NCBI GenBank assembly: GCA_033675265.1
Contig: JAUJYZ010001210.1
Coordinates: forward strand, 697,501-761,500
DNA length: 64,000 nt
Direction: 5' to 3'
Source of the DNA: Actinostola sp. cb2023
Lineage: Eukaryota; Cnidaria; Anthozoa; Actiniaria; Actinostolidae
The first letter of the stretch is position 1. The number at the start of each line of letters is the position of its first letter. The translations under genes and the position numbers were made by a program. The notes beneath the pieces are model-generated. The model searched no databases. It worked only from the letters and a program-made list of their open reading frames with translations, and had not been told where the DNA came from. Of the stretch, positions 55,810 to 64,000 are shown piece after piece.

Positions 55810-56696
55810 CTAATTTAAACGGGTCAACAATCACCATCCTGTCATTCGTGAACGGTGGGCGAAGTTCGTGAAAAGAACCAGGATTCAGGAAAGGCTAGAA
55901 AAGTAGTTCTACTTCTGTTCATTTGTGGCAGCCACTTTCTCCCAGATCATTTTATTGGCTATGAACATTGGAGAGCAGGTTAAAAAAAAAGTTTGACCTC
56001 AAAAGAAATGTTCTGCCGACGATTTTGGTACACTCGATCGAATCTCTGGACGAAAGAGTAGATCGAGCCAATGTAAAACTCTGTTTCAAGGGTAAGTAAG
56101 AATGTAAGCTTATATTGCTATGAAACTTTGAACAGCCTTGATATTGAAAATTAAAACAAATACATAAATCTGATCTGTATACCTACATGTACATGTACAT
56201 ACAGAAAAACAAACAATGCAACATTGATAATGTTTGTATTGATTCATGCTGTATAAACAAGATAAGATTTCACTTTCTTGTGGGGTCACACATTCATAAA
56301 TATATTTATTTGAAAACACTCTTTATAATGAAATGCATTGCTAAGGGTGAACCAGGAATTGCTAATGAATAGCTAATATATTCATGTACATGCATGCATG
56401 TACATAGTTCATTATCCTGAATTTTTTAAAGCCAACTAATAATGTATTACCAGACCAAAATACAGTTCAATCCCGGTTGTGAGCCCTAGCTGGGCTTATG
56501 TAACTTCACAAGGGTTTTGTGGTGGGCTTATATATAATCGGGGAGCCATCTGAAATCCATTTGTGCTCAGAAAATCTATACTCTGAGCAGATTGTCATAT
56601 GTGCTACAATATACTACTGGACTCCATCAGTGTTGTCTGCTATGCACACCTAATCTATTTCCTAATTATTGTTTCCATGTATACGGTACACCATAT

Positions 56697-56760
<64 letters not shown>

Positions 56761-56783
56761 CATATTGGGGGGGGGGGGGGGGG
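56697..56783. repeat. Very long G-run
   Basis: About 62 Gs, then ac catatt, then about 16 more Gs. Open frames of polyglycine here are artefacts. The true length is uncertain and this may mark an assembly weak point. Confidence 0.9.
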
Positions 56784-56819
56784 AGTAAATAGAGACTAAG
56801 AGTGGAAACAATATAACCG

Positions 56820-56920
56820 TGATCAAATAGTGTTGTTATATCTATTGTTTTCTATTGTTTCATCAGTGCTATTTAGTACTAATTAGTTAGTATTGTTTCA
56901 TGGATATATTGTTTGCACTC
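56820..56920. mobile_element. Partial gagtgcaa-family miniature element
   Basis: Shares ctattgttttctattgtttc, tgctatttagtactaattag and the end tttgcactc (before ta) with the complete copy at 40328-40468. The left end is lost, next to the G-run. Confidence 0.6.
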
Positions 56921-57180
56921 TAAAAATAACTAACTAATAACTAACCAGGATCAGGCTCAGCAGCACCCAGTTGATGTACTGATGTATTAGACTGATATAT
57001 ATTTCACAGGTTAAATAAAATCACTCAATATGAGTAGTTTTGTAATTTTTCAAAACTGTTTTAATTGCAGATGATGCCTATATGAGAAGATGGATGAGTT
57101 AGAACCTCTGAGTGCATCAATGGAGCACCCTGAAAAATATGATGCCTGTGCTACAAAAATGTAGCTTATGTTTGCTGTTA

Positions 57181-57323
57181 GAGTGATTGCAATAAACATG
57201 TGAAATAAAAATTAGATGTTACTGTAGTATGTAATAGTGAAATAGTCACAAAAGAAAACAATGGAAATAAAGTATAGTGTATATTAGTCTACTAACTATT
57301 TCAGGGGTTTATTGCAATCACTC
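57181..57323. mobile_element. TA-flanked miniature element, gagtgattgcaataaac family
   Basis: 143 bp, ends gagtgattgcaataaac and inverse, with TA at 57179-57180 and 57324-57325. Same family as the copy in the Harbinger intron at 27763-27917. Confidence 0.85.
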
Positions 57324-57782
57324 TATCATAGAAACAACATGGGTTGATTTGACTATAGGCACTTCCTTAGTAGGCAATCTTGTGGATTAGCATTATTATG
57401 TTGTCATGGTGTCTGATGATTAAATAATGGTAACAGGACTGAGTGGAGTTCAATTTGGTTTGTAATCATACAAGTCAGATAAACATAATTGGATGACCGC
57501 ATGGCAGGAGTCCAATACATCACTTCACAGTTCTCACAAACAATAGTTCCAAGTCGAGGTTGGACTTACTGTGCATTAATAAAACTACTATATAGTTTTT
57601 ATTATGCGCAGTAAGTCCATTACCTTGATTTGAATCTATTGTGTAGTATTATTCGTTTATCACAAGTATAATAACAGACAGAATTGGGAAACACAAAATC
57701 CTGTTACCAATAATTGGATTAATTATTAATCATAGTCGTAGACAGCAGTCTGTCCAACAATCAGCTTTAGACAGAAACCCCC

Positions 57783-58117
57783 GGGGGGGGGGGGGGGGGG
57801 GGGTACTCCCTTTCTTCAAGTGGTAGGGGTGATCGTCGGTCGGTTTTGAAAGGTACGCATAAATTAAGAGCTGTTGAAGCCATGTTCATTTCGACCCCTA
57901 AAAAGTACGACCATATATGGCAAAAAAGTGATTGTGCTGATATCGTTTAATCATGCAATGACTGGACAACATCACTCTTCTGTTCTTTCATGTTTGTTCA
58001 ATAAAGAAAATAAATAACAATTGACCCTAAAAGGTACGGAGTGATGACGTAACTGACTTAATTTGAGTCGGAACCCTAAAAGGTACACACAGGAAAAAAT
58101 TTCAACCCTAAAAGGAA
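57783..58117. mobile_element. G-run-terminated miniature element, right end lost
   Basis: Begins with about 21 Gs, then caagtggtaggggtgatc and the repeated ccctaaaagg decamers, as in the complete copy at 16308-16663. The right inverted end is missing, and an extra segment containing tcaataaagaaaataaataa is present. Confidence 0.6.
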
Positions 58118-58532
58118 AATCCAATGTGACATAAGACTACAACTTTCTTGTATATATTTCAGCAGCAAGTGGTAGTATCAGTCTTAGCTCTTGATTTCCT
58201 ATCCAATAGACTAGAACGTTAGCAATCTGATGTTAATGGATGCAATATTATGATAGCAAGCAAAACCCTTGTTTTGGCCAATACACTGTCCCTTGATAGC
58301 AAAGGAATCTGATTTTCATGGATGTAATATGCTAGCAAGCAAAACCCTTGTTTTAGCCAATAGACTGTCACTCGGTAGCTAAGGAATCTAATATTCATGC
58401 TTTAGTGTAATGAAAGTAAAGTCTATGCTATATTGTATTGTAGCTAGAGTGCAAGACACTAAATCCATTCAACATTTTACACAGCTCTATTAAAAGTTAG
58501 TACTGATTCATGGTTTTAGTGTTATTTATTTA

Positions 58533-58697
58533 CACCTGTTTTCAAAAACGTTGTCCTTTTACAAAATAGTAAATAGTAAAAAGGAATTAATTAGAGAAAC
58601 AATGAGCCAGAGTTCAGCTTGAGCGCATTTCTTTTGTTTCTCTAGTTAATTCCTATTTTGCTATTTTGTAAAAGGGCAATGTTTTTGAAAACAGGTG
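58533..58697. mobile_element. TA-flanked miniature element, cacctgttttcaaaaacg family
   Basis: 165 bp with the same ends as 49785-49880 and TA on both sides (58531-58532, 58698-58699). The interior pairs aggaattaattagagaaac with its inverse, so the element is a near-complete hairpin. Confidence 0.85.
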
Positions 58698-58707
58698 TAT
58701 TTATTTG

Positions 58708-59121
58708 ACATACCTCAATCCCGTCTCTTATCCTTCCTCGGATTATTCTCCACGGACGCACATACTTCTTCGTATTGTAGTATAAACTAGTTTCGCCTCT
58801 CTGGCCTCTTCAGAACACTGTACTTTATGAATTACACTGTACTTTACGACTTAATTCGTAAAGTAATAATAATAATAAATAATAATCCAAAATTTATATA
58901 GCGCCATTTCCTTATAGCCCAATGGCGCTTTACAATGAGTAAAATAAATATAATCTAAATATAATAATGTGAGCATTAATCTAAATATAACCTTTTTGAG
59001 AATGAGTACAGTGTACTGAAGAGGCCAGAGAGGTGAAACTAGTTTATACTACAATACGAAGAAGTATGTGCATCCGTGGAGAATAATCCGAGGAAGGACA
59101 AGAGACGGGATTGAGGTATGT
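58708..59121. mobile_element. Inverted-repeat element with nested gcgcc element
   Basis: acatacctcaatcccgtctc at 58708 is inverted at 59121, pairing for about 115 bp with few mismatches. Inside, 58884-58935 (ttatatagcgccatttcc, aatggcgctttac) is a small palindromic repeat of a type widespread in marine invertebrates. Confidence 0.65.
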
Positions 59122-59124
59122 CTG

Positions 59125-60520
59125 TGACAAACTCCACTTATGCTCAAATCGAAGAGTTGAGTAATTCATGTATTTATTTGCTACACATTATATACATTGC
59201 ATATGTACATACAATAATTCTTGCTCGGCTACAAGCAAAGGAATGTTTGAACAATATTATGAATTTCCATTTTATATACTTTAGCTGACATCTAGTTTAG
59301 ATATAGTCATTCTCAAAAAGGTTGTCCACACACATTATGCCAGTACTCAAAAAAACTGTCACATGATAAACACAAAAACTACTGCTTCACCTTTGATATT
59401 TATGGACAACCTTTTTTTAGAATGACTGTAAAGCTAGATGCATTTGTATAAACTACATGCAAGTACTCACTTGTGCTCTCCATTGTGGTTTAAATTTCTA
59501 TGTACCTAGCTGTCTGTACTGGAAGTATGAAGTGTTAAAGACATACATGTACCTATCTATTAAAGCACTCTAAGTACAGAGCTTGAAAGGCCAGGATGTA
59601 AAGTAATACAAGGATATTGTGTATTTGATTAAATCTGACACATATTTTGTGATGTGCTGCTGTATTTTGGGCTGTTTACGGCAGCAGTAGCTTGTTTGGT
59701 GCTGTCCAGTATTTGACACCTGTCATATGTGACAATAATTAACAACAACTTTTTTATTCACACTTTATTGTTATTTACTACCGTATTTTACGAGAAAGAG
59801 TTTTGGAAATCAATTTATTGACTGTGTACTGTCATGAATGCTGTTATAAACTTGGTAAAACTAATAATATTGTCTATCGTCTCTCTTTCTTCAAGTCAAA
59901 ACTATAAAATTTAATAAGCCAAAGGTCGGATAATTCGAACTTTTGCCTAGCACCCACGGGCATAAAGAATACATGAGACAGATCAATTCATAAGGATTCA
60001 ACTGCATCTTACCAATGTGTACATGTAGTGCCAACTCTTTTTTACTGAACTGAAGTTGAAGACGAGGTCGATTCGATTACAGGTTATCGAGTATCAGCTG
60101 GACGTCTCGGTTCGAATCTGTACGGCTAAATTAATAGTGAAGTACTTGTAACGCTGGCACAAAGATCTTCTTCTTCACTGTAGACGAAGTTATCATGGTT
60201 CCCTTGCAAGCAATAACAAATGACAACCATCAGAATTCCCAATGAAATGATTCATGTCCCACAAACAAAATATTTGCAGCATTTTAGAAATTTAATTTTG
60301 ACAGAACGTTAGACTTTCTGACGTTTGATAACGTCAGGACAAGGGGAACCATGAATCTGCACTCTAAACATTTTATAGCGCCATATAATGTACTTTTAAA
60401 AATTATCTTAATCCCAGAGTATCTATGATTTTGCATCTCAATTTGCCAAAAAGTTCGAAGCAGAAAAAAAAGCAAAATTCATCGAAAAAGAATGCAAAGC
60501 GAATATTATCTTGAGTACTT
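59125..60520. other. No gene recognised
   Basis: AT-rich non-coding DNA. An inverted pair, agtcattctcaaaaaggttgtcca (59303) and ggacaacctttttttagaatgact (59405), lies here. A B-box-like cggttcgaatctg near 60108 is the only tRNA-like trace. Confidence 0.3.
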
Positions 60521-60522
60521 AC

Positions 60523-61083
60523 ATCCCACTGTATATGGTGGATAGTTCCGTCTACAGCTCCTACAATGTTGGGGTATCTTGGCCAAGTATGTAGAAAGTT
60601 AGACCAACTGACCAAATACCGATACTTTAGGAACAAGATAGGTACAACATGGTAAATCTCTTCGAAAACTGTCGTTTTGCTGATGGAAAAGAAGGAAGCG
60701 AGTGCTATGTATGTAGGATATGGTTTTAGCCAAACCAGCACCCGAAGAACTCTGTTATGAACATCCAATAAGCATCGCCGCCTACCACCTGGTAGTGGTT
60801 GGTGTGATAAGCATCTAGGAGCACCTACTTCCAACGATATATAATGCACCGTGCGTTCAAAGGTTTCAATCGTCTTGTCAGCAACATACCGTAAAAACTG
60901 GGCCTCATTGATACTTCCATACAACTCCACACCTGTATTTCTCACCGGTTGACAACCAGGAAACAGTTGTTGCAAGAGAGTTGTAGGTATAGTTGGAAGT
61001 GTTGCTATACAAGCTATGAATTGAGATTGTATTTTATACAAATCGACGAAGACTAAGAATGACAGCAATAAACTGTACAACAA
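60523..61083 (-). pseudogene. Harbinger-type transposase, first exon
   Basis: Minus strand, about 187 codons. It has a helix-turn-helix region (YIALASFFSISKTTVFEEI), then LVSWSNFLHTWPRYPNIVGAVDGTIHHI. VGAVDGT carries the first catalytic Asp. The exon ends at a strong donor, gggat|gtaagt. The exons with the second Asp and the Glu are not seen downstream, so the gene is truncated. It differs from the 27 kb transposase and represents another subfamily. Confidence 0.7.
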
Positions 61084-61688
61084 AAAAAGGAAATTATGGA
61101 GGTATATTCCTTCACGGCCTGGCTAGATCATAAGCAGTACTTTTGTCTAACAGTTAAAAATTTGCAATGACACAGGTAAATAATAGTCACACGAGTACAA
61201 GTACCTTTTCTCTTTGAAATTGCGAATGTTTTTAATCACGACATTTTCTCCATCCTTTTACAAACTACATGTGTTGATGCACTAATAAGTTATATTGTAT
61301 AATATACCTTTTTGCAATGATATTATTTTTGTCTTTTGTCTGGTATGTAAATTATTTCAATATTTAGCCGCAGTGTTTTCGACTTTCAGTTTTGGGCCAG
61401 AGTTTGTTTGTAAGTATTCTTTGCAGAATTTTTCTGTAGTTTCTTTTCGTTTACTTTCTGCATGTACCGACCATATATATTGCACTTTCTTTAGCTTACC
61501 GTCGTCTACACGTAAAAAAAATATCAAAAAAGAAAACAATGTAATAGTCATTGCAGCATGGTTTTGCAACATTCCCTGGCGAAAATGACCCCACACATAT
61601 AGTCATATGAACTGTGAGGTGTACGACGCTTGGTATTTGTATCTATTATTCACAAAACATTTGAGAATTTTGGAATCGTATTTACAAA

Positions 61689-61925
61689 CTACACCCATTG
61701 AAGTAGGTGAGACCAGCTGAGCAAATGCTGATCATTCAAAAACAATATCGGTACAATGTGATTTAAAACTTTACTTGACAATGTTTGTGTCGTGCTTGGT
61801 TGTGGAATTGCTGTCGCTATTTCAACGATGCCACACACCTTATTAAAAAGTATGTGAAGTCGTACTTTTGCGCAAAAATTAGCAGCCATGAAACGGATGT
61901 ACTTACATAAAGCCCGGTTTGTCAA
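61689..61925 (-). pseudogene. Second fragment of the same transposase type
   Basis: The end, LSSKVLNHIVPILFLNDQHLL then SWSHLL, aligns with the segment before the DDE domain of the copy at 60523-61083. It is a short degraded duplicate in the same orientation. Confidence 0.45.
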
Positions 61926-62044
61926 AGATCTGAATCACAGTGTCATGGCAATGCAGCAGTACAAAGACAGTGATATTGTTTTTCTAATGACAGCCATGAC
62001 AGGATAACTGTATTCTCCATAAACTACACAAAATCCAATTGATA

Positions 62045-62281
62045 AATCCACAGCCAGATGATTTTGGATGGGAGAAAGTGGGCCATGAGTGGATCCCCAT
62101 TATAACGAAACAAGCAACTGCACCTTAAGCAATCATCCAGTTGGTCAAGTGTGGCTGTTCAAAGAACCCGCGATGCTCAAACAATCAATGTCAATGCCGA
62201 AAATATGGCTTGAACTGCGCCGACCTCTGTTCTTGTTATGACAGTGGTGATTCTTATGAGGATAACTCCTCTGCAAACTGA
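62045..62281 (+). pseudogene. Cysteine-rich (CXC-like) C-terminal fragment
   Basis: 79 codons in one plus-strand frame: DDFGWEKVGHEWIPIIT, then a TAA at 62126-62128, then VKCGCSKNPRCSNNQCQC, GLNCADLCSC and an acidic tail ending in TGA. The regular CGC, C, CxC, C, CxC pattern is that of tesmin/CXC-like zinc motifs found at the C-terminus of multicopy invertebrate transposon-like proteins. The remainder of the gene is not seen upstream. Confidence 0.5.
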
Positions 62282-62534
62282 GTACGATGACTCTGTGGCA
62301 GGATTGAGTGCCTGGTGCAAATAATGGAAACCACTAATTTTCATGCAGGGAAAACGGGGTCATCAGCAAAAATGTATACTCCACATAGGGGGAGGGGTGA
62401 TATAAAATTGTGCATACCTGTTTTGATTTGTACCAGCCCACTGCAAATTCATGGTGACCAGTCCCTTACACAACTACAGGAACGCAACTGTCAGCAAGGT
62501 TTTTTGCGAATGAAGTTATATATTTTCGATTGAC

Positions 62535-62775
62535 TTTTCAAATACATTCAAAAATCTATCCATAAAAGCCATGTTCTCAGCATGCATCGTTTCCAATTTG
62601 TCCATCTTTTGTTTTTCATTTTCTTTTCTTGATTCTGCAGATTCTTTAAACAAGTTTAACAATTCTCCTGATTATTTTGGGCTTGATGTTCTTTGTTTCT
62701 TTTTTTTTTCTTTGTTGGATCTTTGTCAGTGAAATCTGTAGATGTTGATGAATCATAATCCTCACATCCATTCCC
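62535..62775 (-). pseudogene. C-terminus of a Harbinger Myb-like partner
   Basis: Minus strand shows an acidic segment (CEDYDSSTSTDFTDKD), a lysine run, then after one frame change a helix LFKESAESRKENEKQKMDKL ending in FEKSIENI and a stop. This acidic-basic-coiled coil order matches the tail of Harbinger accessory proteins and lies near the second transposase relic, with which it probably belonged. Confidence 0.4.
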
Positions 62776-63120
62776 AGATCGTCTTACACAATAGGTTTAA
62801 CTGATCCGGCTGACTTGTGCCCATGTGATTTATCACGGCCACTGCCTATGTGTTTACCTTTTTTCGTTTTTAAAGAACGTTTTTAACCTCAAAAACGTTG
62901 CTCAAGGTAATTAATATGGTGTTTTTCCCCATGAGACCACATATCTCCTGTGGATTGGTTATTATATACCGCACCCCAGCCTTGCATACACGCGTCAGTT
63001 GTAAGCATACAGTTCGGCCCTGGCTGTGTTATGAGGTTGCGGGTGCTCAACACGTTAGAAATCCACCAATCAAGTTCAGGTATTGATTCTATAGATAGAC
63101 TATATCTATGTTTGTCTTCT

Positions 63121-63690
63121 CTATCTATGTTTGTCGAAATTGCCTTTGTTTAGCTTGAGAGCGCTTATTTTATCAGACACTAGAGAACGGTAGTATACAG
63201 ATCCGTGCATAGCCCCGGGGAAGGAGGCTATAATTTTGTCGATGATATGGGCAGTTTCTCTTATATTGTGGTCGATATTATAGTAGTATTGCTTTACAGA
63301 AGGCAAGAGTTTCGGGAACTTTCTCGACAGTTAGTGCTACCGTCATGTTTGCTGAGTTTCATACAAAACCTAAGAATAGTAGTTGCTGTGACGGAGTAAA
63401 AACAGGTTTGTCAGGGTGTATTACAAACCCCAGGGAGTAAAATAGAGCAAAGATATCCGATACATTTTTCGCACATTCATTGTACGTATTACGCTGAAGG
63501 TAAAGATCGTCGATATAGCCAAGAGCGATGTGTTCTAATAAATGCAAAGTAGTAAGCGGAGATTTTAGGAGTTTTTATATATTTTAGTAAATGTCCTAGG
63601 TGCAAACTGATAAAGATTGCCATTCCAATTAAATCTAAGATATCTAAGACCACTGAGGTCTGATTTAAATAAATGACTCTAAAATGATAT
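63121..63690 (-). pseudogene. DIRS-type reverse transcriptase fragment
   Basis: Minus-strand frames give LRYLRFNWNGNLYQFAPRTF, a one-base frame break at the A-run near 63565, then LLEHIALGYIDDLYLQ with the YIDD catalytic motif, LGFVIHPDKPVFTPSQ and FLGFV, followed by a stop. Further on, IIDKIIASFPGAMHGSVYYR and KLNKGNFDKH match the start of the RNase H region of DIRS elements. The tyrosine recombinase and terminal repeats are not in view. Broken by several stops. Confidence 0.7.
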
Positions 63691-63840
63691 AAAAGAGTGT
63701 GCCTTTAAATTTACTTCATCCACTTTTCTCAGAAGAGCAAGGAAAAAATGCCTATGCTAGCTAGCGGAGTACATGTTGACAAAACCCATTCTAATAACTC
63801 CTGTGTTGTCATAGCAACCCACAAGTTAAAAAGCGTGAAA

Positions 63841-63947
63841 CAGTACTAACTAAATTATTAGCACTAAATAGAGTGATGAAACAATAGAAAACGCGATAGA
63901 AATAGAACAATTTAGTACTATTTAGATTGAGTAATATTGTTTGTACT
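63841..63947. mobile_element. Partial gagtgcaa-family miniature element
   Basis: tagtactaactaaattatta, gatgaaacaatagaaaa and the end gtttgtactcta relate it to the complete copy at 40328-40468. Confidence 0.5.
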
Positions 63948-64000
63948 CTATGTACTATTACTATGTACTATGTACATGTGGTGTGAGTTTTTTAAATGGC

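Noticed and set aside
56592..56799. Polyglycine open frames
   Set aside because: They are translations of a G homopolymer, with no independent coding signal.

Overview
This window looks like intergenic and repeat-rich DNA from an animal nuclear genome, most likely a marine invertebrate such as a sponge or cnidarian. The evidence is AT-rich sequence, GT-AG introns, long homopolymers, abundant TA-flanked miniature elements, and gene families (Helentron, PIF/Harbinger, DIRS, BEL/Pao, RecQ-like, HECT-like, SAP/PHD transposon-like proteins) typical of such genomes. I cannot name the species. I see no rRNA, no convincing functional tRNA, no CRISPR array and no confident single-copy host gene. Almost every protein-coding signal belongs to a mobile or mobile-like element, and most are broken.

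Layout. 0-13.5 kb: fragments of a HECT/CUE-type gene, a foldback minisatellite (1.70-2.55 kb), a Crypton/ZMYM-like fragment (3.4 kb), a BEL/Pao fragment (6.8-7.1 kb), inverted-repeat elements (7.7-8.3 and 9.8 kb) and a LINE ORF1 fragment (11.6-12.2 kb). 13.6-16.7 kb: tRNA-like sequences, one arm of a long inverted repeat (14.68-15.09 kb), a ~1 kb foldback element and a G-run-ended miniature element. 17.05-26.6 kb, minus strand: a Helentron-type Helitron gene set. In order it has an N-terminal domain, a 2A-like ribosome-skipping motif, a C76-like cysteine protease, a degenerate second protease-like domain, short tandem repeats, zinc fingers, HUH Rep nuclease, Pif1-type helicase, EEP endonuclease, and then a separate RPA-like gene. 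The frame is broken at several junctions. 26.83-31.78 kb: the matching inverted-repeat arm, split by a 4.5 kb PIF/Harbinger element with 20-bp perfect terminal inverted repeats and a 3-bp target duplication. That element is itself invaded by two miniature elements.

33.25-39.2 kb, minus strand: a five-exon pseudogene of a large PHD-finger, homeodomain-like, DDE-like family. 40.03-42.84 kb: an inverted-repeat-bounded block holding 64-bp tandem repeats, a miniature element and a RecQ-like helicase exon whose Walker A is broken. 43.2-44.6 kb: HECT-like exons. 45.76-51.08 kb, minus strand: a three-exon SAP-domain transposase-like gene with a Sld2/RecQL4-like C-terminal motif. 51-60 kb: mostly non-coding, with several TA-flanked or inverted-repeat miniature elements and very long poly-G. 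60.4-62.8 kb: remains of a second Harbinger-type element and a cysteine-rich CXC fragment. 63.1-63.7 kb: a DIRS reverse transcriptase fragment.

How the parts relate: the Helentron proteins together would give a rolling-circle transposition machine (Rep nicking, helicase unwinding, endonuclease, RPA for single strands). The 2A-like motif and the protease suggest a processed polyprotein. The Harbinger transposase and its Myb-like partner form the usual two-gene pair. The short TA-flanked elements are non-autonomous and must have been moved by transposases not present here. All assignments rest on reading motifs by eye; no search was run.
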